Source of the DNA: Linyphia triangularis | Lineage: Eukaryota; Arthropoda; Arachnida; Araneae; Linyphiidae | Length of the DNA: 64,000 bases | Assembly (NCBI GenBank): GCA_963978545.1 | Contig: OZ021733.1 | Coordinates: forward strand, 36,485,110 to 36,549,109 | Direction of reading: 5' to 3' | Part shown: in pieces, positions 35,134-47,799 of the stretch | Numbering within the stretch: the first letter of the stretch is position 1 | Layout: every line of letters begins with the position of its first letter | Notes under the pieces: model-generated | Databases searched by the model: none | Seen by the model: only the letters and a program-made list of their open reading frames with translations | Told to the model about the DNA's origin: nothing | Position numbers and translations under genes: made by a program

Positions 35134-35397
35134 CAGACTCGCATCGCTTGCTGAAAGGTTCATTGCAACGCAAATGCAAATTCGTTTCGATTACTGAACT
35201 TTCAGTGCTACACAAACACAGGCTATCTTCTCTCTCTGAAAACTTCATTGGTATGTAAGCACAGGCTCTTTTCTCGTGCTGAAAGGTTCATTGCTAAATA
35301 ACTACAGGCTCGCTTCGTTCGCTGAAAGGTTTATTGCTAAGCAAGCGTAACCTCGCTTCACTCGCTAAAAGGTAAAAGGTTAATTGCTATGTGAACC
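35134..35397. repeat. Minisatellite, 43-bp unit, about six copies
   Basis: Successive units begin near 35134, 35177, 35219, 35262, 35305 and 35348. Several start CAGGCT or a variant, most contain CTGAAAGGTTCATTGC or a close form, and the interior GCTTCGTTCGC is palindromic-like. Units differ by up to a third, so the array is old. It is GC-richer than its surroundings. A 70-codon minus-strand frame over it is a by-product. Confidence 0.85.
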
Positions 35398-35557
35398 CTT
35401 ATTAATAGAACCTCCTGGTTAAGTAGTAACAAAATTTCCACCGTTAATACAATAATACAACCCCCTCACCTTTCTGAGAATATTTTTTAACTCTGTTTAT
35501 AAAAAGCAAAATACTACTTTTGTTGAAAATTTCAGAGCTCTGAGCCTATTGAAAGTG

Positions 35558-35726
<169 letters not shown>

Positions 35727-35729
35727 TTT

Positions 35730-38700
35730 TTATTATTATCATTAATATATACAGGAAAAATATAAACTTTTATTTGATATCTTTAATATATAAATAACAC
35801 CCTAGCAACTTCGCTATAGACTAGATATTATTCGAATTTTTACGTAGACAATTCCATTGGATTGCATTGAATCAAATATAATTTATATCTACAAGACATC
35901 TTGTAGGCAATATATATTTTTGTAATTTGAATTATATTTTTCAACTCACAAATTCTAAATATATTTCCCTAAACAAGTTTTATACCAATATCCGACGAAT
36001 TGAACTATTTATCCTTCGAGTACCTTTATTAACATCAAAATGACAGAAATCCACCATCATCACGCAATTTAATCTCTTTCTATCCACAATGGTTTATCTT
36101 AGTCGGATACAATTTCTACCCCACTCCATCAAATTCCCTTATATATCTCCCCTTGTTATCCTATTGCCTACCAAATGCTTCCATTTGTTCCTTACCCTAA
36201 AGATATTGGAATCTGCACACATTCCATTAGACCATATTAATTAGAGTCATGTTCTTCAGCTGACTTGGGTAGTTTTTAACCATTTAATTGTTAGATATTT
36301 CATGTCATAGAGTATATTCTGTATTGCTTACAAATCTCATGATGTGTTGGAGTAATATATTCCATTTGGGGTCTACTTGCATGTATGTAAATTTCTGCAG
36401 ATTATCTTGAACCATAAAGACCTTTCATCTATTCCACCAAGATGTCATTATCTGGGAGTTAGAGCGTGTAAGATTCTATTATACGTCATCATGTACTATA
36501 ATACGTCATCATATATTTTAGATGCCTCTAGGAGCGTAAGGCATTGCATTTGAAACGATAGAAACTATATGCTGTATTCCATCAAAAGACATTATTGTGT
36601 GGAGCACTTGGTATTTGTCATTTAATATTTTGCTCCGGTTGAGCATAGAAGATAATAATGGCAGTTGCATCCATTACGTCTAATACTTTTTCTTTTTCTG
36701 TAAATTTTCAGAACATAATTGTCTAATATCTGTTAAATTTGCACTGTAAAAAAATAAATATTTACGAAAACATTTACTTTTTTTTTATATATATATTCAA
36801 GCATAGTTGTATCAAAGCGAGTAATGGACTTTGTGCATGGTGACATCAGAGACAACTGGTTTTTGCAGGTCTGACAAGATATTTACGAGGTAGCGATAAC
36901 CAGAACATATCAAACTCAAAATTTTACTCAGTGACAAGACAAACAAAAATAAGTAAAAAAGTGTTTTAGAAATCCAACTTCTAAAACATAATTTTTTTTC
37001 ACATCAACAAGAAGTACTCGGTTGCCTGACATCCAGATTTCAATGGTAGTCTCTTCAACAGCACCTGGAATTATCGCACTAAATTAGATTATTAGAATGC
37101 TAGACCACAAATTGAATATTACAGCTGCTAAAAAAGCTGAAAATTTGACGTTTTAATGTTGAATTTTTTTTTATAAGGAAAATAATCGAAAAAATATTGG
37201 TTCTTGAAGTCATGTAACTCCCTAAATATGTCTACCTCATTATTTAAAATATTTTTATTACTTATAACATTTATGTTTCGAAATCACAGCTTTAATAAAT
37301 TCAGCGCACAATTGATCTAGTCATCCCGCTTTACAGTAATATGATAAAAATTTCGTTTTCTGCTTTTTCATAAAAATCACAAAAATATTACACATTAAAA
37401 ATCTAAAAAATACCTCAAATTTATCACGTCACTCAGAAACCAAAAGTGAGGGAAAATTAAATACACGTTTGTGATTGGCTGAACATTCGAATTTATTTTT
37501 GAAGATGTATTTTAATTGATCCCTTGGGCTTCCAGATCTTACAACCCCACTCTTTATAGTGTCGTGCATAAGGTTCAAGGAAACTAACTAGTAATCGTTT
37601 GATTTAAAAACGATCTGCGTTTTCAGAAGTTACATATCAATAAAAATCATTTAACAATCTTTTGTTTTTAATAATAAAAAATTTCGAAAAACAATTTAAC
37701 TCCAATGAAGAGGACAATAATTTTCGTTACTGCTGGAGGGGATTTAAACAAATAGTATACTGAGGGTTTGTGAGTTTGTTTACTAAAAACATTAAATAAG
37801 CATTTTAAAAAGCTTGAACTTCTGTGCGCCCTATATTATTAAGCGTAATCGAACTATTTATAGTTTTCTATACTATTATTTTTTAACACTAGAACCATTT
37901 ATAATCTCAACATTGACTAATTTATAAAATTCTGATTTGCTCAAAGGTTATGTATTCTAAATCCATTGTCAAATGAGGGGGAGATTTTGGGAACAAAATA
38001 CTTGACGTGTGATAACTCAAACTCAACTAGCTTTTAGAATTTCTTTCAAAAGCATTCTTATACGAGGAATGTTTTAAAGGGGCTTAGAAAAGAAAACATT
38101 CAAATTTTAGACAGAGAAATTTCAAATACATTTTTGACAAAGACATGTTCACTGTACAACTTCGCTGACAACAAGGAGCATCGGCATAAAACGTTGAATT
38201 GCAAATACATTTTGAGCTTTTCCATGCTTTGCCGGAAGGTATATTTTCCCATTGCTGGATAGCTTTGATCACGCCGAAAATTGTATCTATTTGGACCAAT
38301 AGTTTTTTCTCGGGAAAGTTTGGAGAAGGGTAATATTCTGTCCACTTAGAAAAGAAAAAGTTGGATTGTAACGGTTTTACTCGCTGTTTTATCACTCCTA
38401 TAAACGATATTTGACACTTATAATCTGAATTGAGCATAACTGTACTAATATTGCAAAAATTATGATTCTTATAACTTTTTAGAAAATATTCTAACACTTA
38501 TCCTAGTAATGGCGATAATTAAATAGATTTAAATATCGATATATAACGCTTATTCAAAATTGTAGGTTAATTTTTTTTAACCATCAGTTAGGGATTTATT
38601 TCAATTTTAGTTGGATCATTGATCCAAATATTGAGGAAATGTTTTAAGTATGTTAAGACAAACTCATTAAGTTCATTATTTCTTGGCAGTAATGATAAAT

Positions 38701-39330
38701 TATCCTATAATTTGATAATGAATCGTCTCAAGGTTTATTTGTTGAAGCAATTAGTAGAAGGTGATTGTTTAAACGAATTAATTGTAAGATAATTGTACTA
38801 ACTAGGGCTATACAAAGGTTTGTAATTTTTTTATTTACATCTATATCGTCAACAATATTATGAATTAATGCTTTTAATCAATTACTTAAAAACAACTATT
38901 TAAAAATATTAAACAAAATCATGTTCAAACAAAGTAACATTATAATGATTTATAAGTGCAAATGCAAATCACTTTACGAGTTTAAGCAAACCCATTATTT
39001 TTCTATTGCCAGTAAATTATTTTTAAATATGCTCTAGAGCTATTGCAATATATAGACTAAAATTTTATGAAAATTTTTGAAGTATCACCAATTATAATTA
39101 GAGAAAAATATTAAAGTTTACCTTTTATTAAATATATTTCGCTAGAATCAAATGTAATATTTCATAAGGAGATATTGCACACAGTCCGTTGGATTAATTC
39201 AACGATTTCTACTTTCACACTGTGTGAAAAGTGATCAAAGTGAAGTGTCCAGTGGTTCTCAATAAACTAATTTACTTATAATATTGCTCAGCATTTACCA
39301 TTAACTTTTACCTCAGATTTATATATCTTA
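35730..39330. other. AT-rich sequence with one unassigned 137-codon frame
   Basis: The minus-strand frame at 38084-38497 has no recognisable domain, and a second minus-strand frame overlaps it. TACGTCATCAT occurs twice within 30 bp near 36481-36508. No gene can be supported. Confidence 0.4.
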
Positions 39331-39335
39331 TTTTA

Positions 39336-39336
<1 letters not shown>

Positions 39337-39384
<48 letters not shown>
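39337..39384. repeat. (CA)24 microsatellite
   Basis: 48 bases of pure CA repeat. Confidence 0.95.
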
Positions 39385-39385
<1 letters not shown>

Positions 39386-39779
39386 CTAACCATTTTTCTG
39401 CCCCGATGGGCGTATATGTCTCGGAGATTAAACTTATTCCTTATTGGGTAAATAAATATCAATTTTACATGGATTTTTATGTTTTTAGTGTTGTTAAGAA
39501 ATTAGGGAATGTAAATTTGACTACTGAAACTTGGAAGCCTTACAGATTGCAAATGTCAGACTTATGTGTTTTAGCACGTACATTAATCAAGTTTCAGTTG
39601 GTGGATTACAGTAAGTAAGCACTATTAACAAAAGTACAACTATGATATATTTATACCATACTTAGTGTAAAATAGTTCTTTTTGTTCGGAATCGAAAGAA
39701 TTCTTTTAGTCGGATATATTGTGTGCTTGTCTGTAAAATCAAAATCATAAGGCTAAAACTACTTATTTCGAAAATATCA

Positions 39780-40000
39780 AAGCCCTATACCTATTTGAAG
39801 TTACTTAAAAAAAAAAAAACTTTAAAGAAATTAATTAAAAAAACCTAATTATAATTTAACATTCTGTTTATAAAAAGCATGATTAAAAGACCATAACTAA
39901 TAACGTTTAAAATTTCAAAATTCCACGCATATTGGAAATTACTTTCTATAAAGCTACAAGGATAGAGCCACACATACACAGGCACTAAACAGACTTTGTT
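39780..40000 (+). repeat. Dispersed repeat, copy 1 of 2
   Basis: CGCATATTGGAAATTACTTT and CTATAAAGCTACAAGGATAG, AGCCACACA reappear inverted at 59.74-59.81 kb, with further weaker matches towards TAAAGAAATTAATTAAAA. Non-coding, type unknown. Confidence 0.6.
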
Positions 40001-40009
40001 TTATTATTA

Positions 40010-42660
40010 TAGATGTGTTTATGTAAATTGTACGGTTATTTTTACGATTAGAACAAATAGTCCCAGTATACTTTACAATTTTGGTAAATTGTTCTAGGAA
40101 ATATCCATGAAACAGTAAAAGTGAAAATTTTTGAACTCATAGTATACTTCTTTTAGTATAACAATATTAAATTAAATTTATTTTCGTAGTTAAGTTTTAA
40201 TCATGCAAAAGTTGGGTCGAAACTGTTACGCCTCACACATGCCACACCATGTTAATAGTTGTTGGCAACAAATAATTGATCACTAATTATTAATTAGTAT
40301 ATTTAATACATATATTAATTTGAAACGAACAAAGAAAGATGTGTGACATAACATACCTTATTAGCACATTAGACCATCGGATGAGCTACTTGAGTCATCG
40401 CTGACATCCGAGGTATATCGTCCAGTTGGACTAACAAAATAGTGTGCTGTTATTAAGCATATAAGTTTTAATAGCAGTGCACAGTATATATAAAGCAATC
40501 AGCAAGGGAATGAACTTAACTAATTTTAATCCAGCTAAAAAATTTCCTGATTGCTAGGTAAAAATGGTTGAATGAATGGTGTTTGAATGGTGTTTGTAGA
40601 CCAGTTTTTTTTTTCTTTTTGTTTTTTTATTTTGGACGAAAAACATTATTTTCATGTTATTATTTTGTTAATAACTATCAATTACATTGAAATTTTTTTT
40701 AAATAGTACTAGTAAAAGTTATAAAATAAAACTATTCAAAGAATAATTTATTTTTAATGATGGGAAAATATATTTTTAAAGCACATTTTAGTAATATAAA
40801 ACCGACATAAAACAAAAGCATTTTTTTCTAAAGTATTATATTTCGTTATTTTTTTATTTATATAGTAGCATGTTACTTAATTCCTTTGAAAGTTTAAAAA
40901 AAATATTATATAACTTCTTTAAAATGCAAAATAATGGCCTTAATGCGAAATGCTTGTAATTCTTTTAAAACAGAAGTCACAAATAAAAGCACTTTTCACC
41001 ATCAATGCACAATATATAAACACACTTTGATTCAAAAGCTCTTCGAATTTTATTTCATTGAACGCGTCTCTAAAAAGCCTGTCGAGTGATCTTCCACAAT
41101 TCTATTATTGTTTTAAAATACATTAGTGGTGCTATTTCTACTTTAATCCCCTTTGGTCTCACTTCTTAGCAAAATGAAATGTGAAAAAAAGTTGAATTAT
41201 GAAACAATATGTTTTATAATGTCACCTAGTGCTATTTTCCGAATAACTCCAATTGTATAAAATACGGCTTCAAATACCTAACCCTGCCATTAAATAATTT
41301 AATAGTATTACCTACCTGATACACTAACAGTAATATATTAATATTTTTAATATAAGTACGAAAAAAACAAAAACATGTTCAATTTTACATCTCAAAACTT
41401 ATTTTATAAATCATAAAAAAAAATACGTTTACTCATAACTAACTGCACGTAATGTTCACATTGATATCTAGAGATTCAAACTGAACCTAAATGTTATAAT
41501 TACAACTAATTCCGATAAGCTGCTGCATTATTTGCAAAATATTTTCCGTTTCATAAAACAACCTCTTTTTACAAAAACATCTGCTCCCCGAGCAACCTTG
41601 CAATTTACTTTTTAACAGTTTTTTCAAACACATAACTGTTAACCATTAAAATATTTACAAAATTGCTTTATTAAATAGAAAATTGACAGTGATTTACAGA
41701 ATAAGGAGTTCTGTTGCTTCTGTTGCAAAAATTGATGCAAAAATAATATGGAAATGGAGCTAAAATTAATATCATTGACTATCGTAACAAGTGTACAAGA
41801 GAGTGCAATTGTTTAGGTTACTGTGAACAGATTATGGTTGCAACTTTCGTTCTGAATTTTGGCATTTATCCCTGATTGAAAACTTCAGCTTAAGAATATT
41901 GTTGAGTTTATAAATTTATCTGTGAATTGTAAGGACTTACGGGCAGTGTTTTTTATATGCTGTTACAGTCTGCAGTGTGTGAGCTGTAATTAAGAAATTT
42001 CAAAGAAAGCGATATAATTTATACTAAAAATACCGCTATTTTTAACGGACAAAACAATGCTGATTTTTCTTGAAGATGTCTGTTTTCTTCTTTTTTCATT
42101 TTTCCCCTGGTCTTTTTTTAATCTGATGTAAAAAGAACAAAGAACGCTATTTACTTTAATTAAGTACAATGTTGTTTTATAACGTCATTTTTAATACATG
42201 GTTACAAAAATTATTTTTATATCCAGGTACACTGAGAGATTAATGTTTTTATTTATATTATTTAAAAAATATTATCGGCTTACTTTTTAAGAAGGTACTG
42301 TGTTCATTTTTACATCAGAGTTTTTTTTTTTTTTAATTGGGGGTTTTGAGTTGTCTCGCGTTTCATTCAGTAAGATTAAATTAACGAAAGGTGACATTTA
42401 AATTACTGAATTGCTAGTAAGTTATTTTAAGTTTGCAGTTTAATTTGTTAAAATTTCTCTAATTAAGTAGAATTTATGTCGTATAGAGTTTCTTACAGGC
42501 AGCAAAATATTTAGTTATTTTTTTTTTTTATGAGAATTCCGATCATATTTTAAAGTGCTCATAGTAAAGATGTTTTTAAAATTCATTCATGAGGCCTTAT
42601 AATGCTCATTCTTAGTATGAGCAAGAACTAAATCTAAACATGTCTAATGTGAATGTAAAA
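40010..42660. other. AT-rich non-genic sequence
   Basis: A weak inverted pair (TGTTACGCCTCACACAT near 40224 and ATGTGTGACATAACA near 40340) may be a tiny MITE. No gene seen. Confidence 0.4.
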
Positions 42661-42665
42661 GATAT

Positions 42666-42890
42666 TTAACCTTTAGCTGCTGTGGCTGGGTGGTTTAAAA
42701 TTTTTGGCTCAAGGGAAACAAGAGGTCCATACTGCGCCAAATAAATTGCTAAGCATCAATTTAAAATATAAGAATCATTGTATCAGAAAAATTAATATAA
42801 AAGTCAAAGATGAAATATTTTAGGGGGTGGATGCATTTTACAAAAAATGACTCGCAGTCTGTCAGACCGCTCGCAGCTGTTAAAGGTTAA
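42666..42890. mobile_element. piggyBac-like MITE, uninterrupted copy
   Basis: TTAACCTTTAGCTGCTGTGG at the left and CAGCTGTTAAAGGTTAA at the right form the inverted ends. TTAA is duplicated. The internal word TTTTAGGGGGTGGATGCATT matches the outer MITE at 28.9 kb. Confidence 0.85.
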
Positions 42891-43275
42891 TGTTAATTCT
42901 GAACATATTGTAATTTAAATTTTGAATTTTAAAATGTTTGATTTAACATGCTTTTATGTCTAATCATATCTTCGCATTGTTTATCCTTAAGATTATGTCC
43001 TGTTTTTTTGTGTATCATATACGCTTTAAATAGTAATTTTTAATATTTTCTTTCATGAAACTTAATTTATAGTATTGAATAGGAATAAAATTATAGTTAT
43101 AACAATAGGGAAGGGGTTGTTAATGGTATATAAATTAATGCATGTTAAGTAGAATTAGTTTAATGGAACATAACCAAAAACATTTTAAGAGAAATTTCAT
43201 AGACACTTTTTGAAAAGAACCTTTATCGCGAAATTGTATTTGGTCTATTAGTCTGAATGTGTTAATGTTCAAATA

Positions 43276-43480
43276 CAGGGTGTTCACAAATTAGTTGGGC
43301 AATGTGTTAAATTAGATCTGTATAACTCTTAATAACAAGGCATTATAAACAATTTTATTTTGCATGTAGAATGACATGGTGAACGTAAATTAATTAGGGA
43401 AAAGAATGGTTTATAAGGTCAAGTTATTGTTATTCAGATGTATTTGAATTCCATTGCCACACTAATTTGTGAACACCCTG
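43276..43480. mobile_element. mariner-like MITE with TA target duplication
   Basis: CAGGGTGTTCACAAATTAGT at the left is matched by inverted ACTAATTTGTGAACACCCTG at the right, and TA flanks both sides. The 205-bp element is non-coding and is the deletion-derivative type mobilised by mariner transposases. Ends are almost perfect, so it is fairly young. Confidence 0.9.
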
Positions 43481-43489
43481 TATAAACCA

Positions 43490-45585
43490 CGATCCTCAAA
43501 AATATCTTTTTTTTTCTTCTGGAAGTCTGAATTATTGATACGTAAATTGTTCTCTAAGTACCTAAAAGTTAACACATGAAATATATAATTATGGTTTATT
43601 ATCACATAGCTAGAAAACAAGCACTATGTTATTATATCAAATTCTTTTACGATTGTAGAGTTAAATTTGTAAATAGAATATGTATATATTCTGTACTATA
43701 GATGTTGGGTTTGTCTATTTAATAATAGATAGAAAACATAAATACAAATTTAATAGATAATACTGGGTTTTAAAAGATACTGGTAAATTTACTTATTACA
43801 ATTACTAGGAATGCGATAGTTGAGAGGAAATAAATTTTGTTCAATAAATTATTTTATACTGAGGTTAAAAGATAAATATTAGTACACCTCACGTTTCAAC
43901 AGACGAAAATTTTATAACATAGAATAAATTGTAACACCTAAATGTAAAGCTGTATTAAAATTCATGTTACTTTACTTTTTTGAGAGTATCTGTTCCTTCA
44001 TTTTGCGTTAAAATATTTCTGATTCCTTATTAATTATCTTTCTGTATACTCGGATGCATAATTATTTTAATTGTTCATTCACCATATTTAAAAAGTTACT
44101 TCTATTCGAAATAGATACAAAATAAAAAATTAATTAAAAAAAATCGCAATTAACATCTTCACAAATAAAGAAAATTTAACGAAAAGAGAAAACCCACAGT
44201 AAAATTGTATAAAAAAACCTGTTTTATAAAATATACGAGCAAAAGTAAATTAAAATTAAATAGTAAAAAAATTGAATTTTGATATGAGCAATATTTTGTA
44301 ATTCGCGTTTTCATTTCAATTTTAATTTGTGGTACTTCAAGGATAAAGCTAAAAACTATTTTTCTTTTATTTAAAATGATTAAATAAATGTTTTGATCAC
44401 TGATAAAAAAATATAGAATTATGTAAAGTTTCTAGAATGACTTATTTATTATAAGATATATTTTTTCACCAAAAAAGGACTTTTATAATAGTAACCATTA
44501 AGCCTTGAATATATCTTTTTATTTAGTTTTTATAATTAATATATTACATTTTACAATAATTTTTGTAATCATTTCCAGTTAAAAAAAAAGTATCAATATT
44601 ATTTGTCTTAGCTTTTTTTTTTTTTCAGTATTTTAACTTTGCATTTTTTGTATGTCTCGTTTGAAAGGATTGTATTATTTAGCTTATGTTTTTCTTTTTG
44701 TGCTTTGATATATTTTTCTCTGGTGGGTGTTTTCGACTTATTCAACTTTGTAAATAGATTATTTTCTGTCATGTCGCAATAAATAAAAAAATTTAGTAAT
44801 TCATTTCGGGTAGATAAACATAGATCCTAAATTAACTGGGTCATGGACAGAGGATTTCTCTGCTATGGCGGCAATTTGGCCATTCAAGAGTGCTATTTGA
44901 AGAATTCGTAGAATTTGATTAGATTGGTTGGTTGAGTTAAGAATTTATTTGAAGCAAGGGCAACACAAGGGCCAAACTGCACCATTATTCGATTAGAAAA
45001 ATGCATTCAATTAAGCTAGAAGGTAAGAGGATAGGTTTGTAATATTGATCAGGGGACAGCCATTAAGTGACAGATTTACCGAATAACACAACTTCTAAAA
45101 CAATTTCACATAAGGATTCTTAATACGAAACTTTTAATAGATTTATTCAATGGTAACAGAAGGAACACATTCTACGTTAAACACAATAGTGCCCATGAGG
45201 AAAACTGTGGTTTATTAAATTGAATGGAGCTGAAATCGGTTAAATTGGTAAATCCCGAGGTCTTGTTTAGTCTTAGCTAATTAAAAATTTGTTTATTTTG
45301 TCTCTTGCTGAAAAGTTTATAACTTGCAGTGGTTCGAAAAATTATAAGGAGAATTAACTTTTGTTTATTAACATATGTTTCGATGACAAATAACGATTAT
45401 TTTTGTTAAATAATTATCAATGTATCAATGGAAGGACAATTTTCCTGAGTGTATAATAATTGGAATAATTTCGGAGGGATAGTAGTAATCACGACATATG
45501 TACAAAAATGTTTATAGTTTCAAGAAAAGATAGTTACTTGACATCAAAATAGGGCAGTGAATTCAATTTTACTATAATTGAATCA
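43490..45585. other. AT-rich non-genic sequence
   Basis: A GGTTGGTTGAG word near 44930 resembles SINE tails but is too short to call. Nothing else seen. Confidence 0.4.
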
Positions 45586-45589
45586 GTTG

Positions 45590-45803
45590 TTTGTGAGAAA
45601 CCCCATAAGTCAAGCGAGAGCAACTTTTGGAAAGCGAAATAAACTGTTTCTGCTTTAAACGTCAAAACCCTATATTATTTTTTCCAATAAAATGTATTGT
45701 TTGGAGCTAAATACATTCTTTGTATTCAATGGTGGTCTCAGAAGATAAATAATTAAATTATTAGGAATTTTTAAAGTCAGTTGACTTATGGGGTTTCTCA
45801 AAT
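45590..45803 (+). mobile_element. MITE with GAGAAACCCCATAAGTCA ends, copy 1
   Basis: TTGTGAGAAACCCCATAAGT at the left and the inverted ACTTATGGGGTTTCTCAAAT at the right define the ends. The flanking AATTGAATCAGTTGTTTG also occurs next to the related copy at 47.8 kb, so it may belong to the element. Confidence 0.7.
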
Positions 45804-45858
45804 ACTTGCCCTTTTGACAAAAACTCATTGCATTTTAAATTGTATAAAATAAAAAGTA

Positions 45859-46624
45859 CAGGGTGGTCATAAAAAAACTTTTCCGATGTATGGACCTCTA
45901 GCTTCCGTTCCGTTTAACATATCGAGATGAGATTTCAGGTATTGTTAGTCAGAGGTATGAGCTCGAGATTCTGTGTATGGCAACAAAATGGTGCTCACGG
46001 CGAATGACGCAAAATGGCGTTATAATTACAGAAACTCGAAATTTTCGAATGGCAACACCTACTATTTTCTATCGTAAAATGCTCAGCGCGTGAGAAAATC
46101 TTAAGGAGCTTTGGAACGGTACATGTATTACCAAAAATGCACTCAGAAAAAACAGCTCTGCGAATGACCCACAGAAACATGATCGGGGAGCACGGAGTCC
46201 ACTCGCCAGATATTCAGCGTAGAAAACCGATAAAATTGCCTGTGATGGCACCCATGTGAACTTAAGCCTCTGTCATATGAAAATTTTCACCGTGCGCCCC
46301 GATCGTGTTTTTGTTGGCCGTTCACAGTGCCGCTTTTGTGCGTGAATAACGCATCTGTATTTTTGTGATACACGTACCGTTCCAACTCTCTTTTAGGTTT
46401 GTGCATGCGTTGAGCATTTTGCGATAGAAAAAAATAGGTGTTGTCATTAGAAAATTTCGAGTTCCTATAACTATAATCGTAATCGTGAGTGCCATTTTGT
46501 TGCCATTCACAGAATCTCGAGCTCATACCTCTGAATAACTATACCTGAAATCTCATCTCGATTTGTTGAACGGAACGGATGCTAGAGAACCATATATCTG
46601 CAAAGTTTTTTTATGACCACCTTG
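45859..46624. mobile_element. Long foldback MITE, mariner-type ends
   Basis: CAGGGTGGTCATAAAAAAAC at the left faces inverted AGTTTTTTTATGACCACCTTG at the right, with TA at both sides. Inverted similarity runs inward for over 300 bp on each side and includes TGAGATTTCAGGTATTGTTA, GAGCTCGAGATTCTGTG, ATGGCAACA and CCCCGATCGTG. Only a short spacer remains near 46240. Several 60-80 codon minus-strand frames here are mirror images of each other and are not genes. The arms are GC-richer than the surroundings. Confidence 0.85.
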
Positions 46625-46629
46625 TATAC

Positions 46630-47380
46630 TTAGTACATCTCAAAAATGTGTTCTTATACAAGTAGAAACGTCAGCTAAATATGAAACGATAACAAGTTTA
46701 TTTAGTTCTATGAATAAGAATGGTATAAATGGAGAAATAAAATTTATTCATTCAATGTAGTTCTCTGGCAGAATCAGATGTAAGGTACTGGTGAACTATC
46801 TATTTGTAGAATGTTTGGATGTTTTCTTCATCTGGGTTGTATTTCATCAGTTCATTTTTGTCTTCAATTTTTTTATTGATGAGTATTTTCCGACTTGGAT
46901 GTACTGGTTCATTTGGAAGTGACAGAAGCAGCTTTTTATTCTTGTTTAACTGAAAATTGTGACTGCACAACCCATTAGTAAAAGGTTTGGTGATTACAAC
47001 ATCCTTGTGTTTAAATGGGTATGAAAACTGCATGAACTGCGAAGTTTTATAAGCGACTTTCTCGTTCTTTGGAACTTTACACTTATTTGATTTAATGGAA
47101 AACATAGGTTTTTTTTATACTTAAAAAAACATTTAAATATAAGTGGAAGTAGCTTGAAACACTTGCATTCAGTCGTTGTCAACTCCTATGGGTATGAACG
47201 CTTTTTCCTTTCCAGTTTGTGTACGCTGAGCCTTTAACTCTAGCTTTCTTGATAATATTGCACTTGTGAGCAAAGGGTCTCTTAAGCCCTTACTCACGTT
47301 TCTTTGGTATTTTATTATCATTTTTTTCGAAACTGGAATCCATTACTAAATGACGAACTGTACGATAAAATTAATAAATA
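46630..47380. other. Sequence with an unassigned 101-codon minus-strand frame
   Basis: The frame 46800-47105 is lysine-rich and polar. Its end has a vague look of degenerate arthropod transposon proteins, but I cannot name a family. It could be a relic exon of an old element or chance. Confidence 0.25.
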
Positions 47381-47384
47381 TTAA

Positions 47385-47499
47385 GACTTACTAAGCAAGA
47401 AAAACAAACACCGGTTATAGCAAAACACGTGTAATGAATTCACATTCATTACACGTGTTTTGCTATTACCGGTGTTTGATTTTCTTGCTTAGTAAGTCG
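47385..47499. mobile_element. 115-bp near-perfect palindrome with 9-bp flanking duplication
   Basis: Arms of 55 bp (GACTTACTAAGCAAG... to ...CTTGCTTAGTAAGTC) differ at two positions, with a 4-nt loop. AAATATTAA stands directly before (47376-47384) and after (47500-47508), as expected of a target duplication. This is best read as a small foldback DNA element. The 8-9 bp duplication would fit hAT or Mutator-like integration. The transcript would form a long hairpin. Confidence 0.8.
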
Positions 47500-47583
47500 A
47501 AATATTAACTACATCGAAAAGCCTGCACTGATAGTGAAAGCGAAACTATGCATAAATTCTCGGCTCCAGCGATGTGGAAATGT

Positions 47584-47790
47584 ATTTGAGAAACCCCATA
47601 AGTCACTGACTTATGGGCTTTCTCGAATAAACGAAAACTTTCATACGGGCCAATTTCGTGTAAAATGGCATGGATCGTTAGGTTTTGCTTCCAAAAGATG
47701 CGTCTACCTATGAAGAATTGATTTATATTGAAAACTAGATTTCGACAAAAAAGTGACTTATGAGGTTTCTCAAACAACCGATTCAATTGT
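47584..47790 (-). mobile_element. MITE with GAGAAACCCCATAAGTCA ends, copy 2, with a doubled end
   Basis: Three copies of the terminus occur: TTTGAGAAACCCCATAAGTC at 47585, its inverse directly abutting at 47606-47628, and another at 47754-47775 followed by the AATTGAATCGGTTGTTTG-type flank. The doubled end suggests one element inserted into, or joined to, another. The 113-codon minus-strand frame repeats a peptide because it reads these ends twice. It is not a gene. Confidence 0.65.
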
Positions 47791-47799
47791 TCCGTTTTA

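Noticed and set aside
35134..35397. CRISPR-like periodic array
   Set aside because: Whole units vary and there are no constant repeats with unique spacers. It is a minisatellite in a eukaryotic context.
38084..38497. 137-codon minus-strand frame
   Set aside because: The longest frame outside mobile elements, but no domain, signal or neighbouring exon is recognisable. Plausible by chance.
40363..40440. tRNA-like segment on the minus strand
   Set aside because: The D-arm-like word is present but no B box at the right distance.
45995..46526. Four minus-strand frames of 60-79 codons
   Set aside because: They lie in the mirrored arms of a foldback MITE and have overlapping or mirrored composition.
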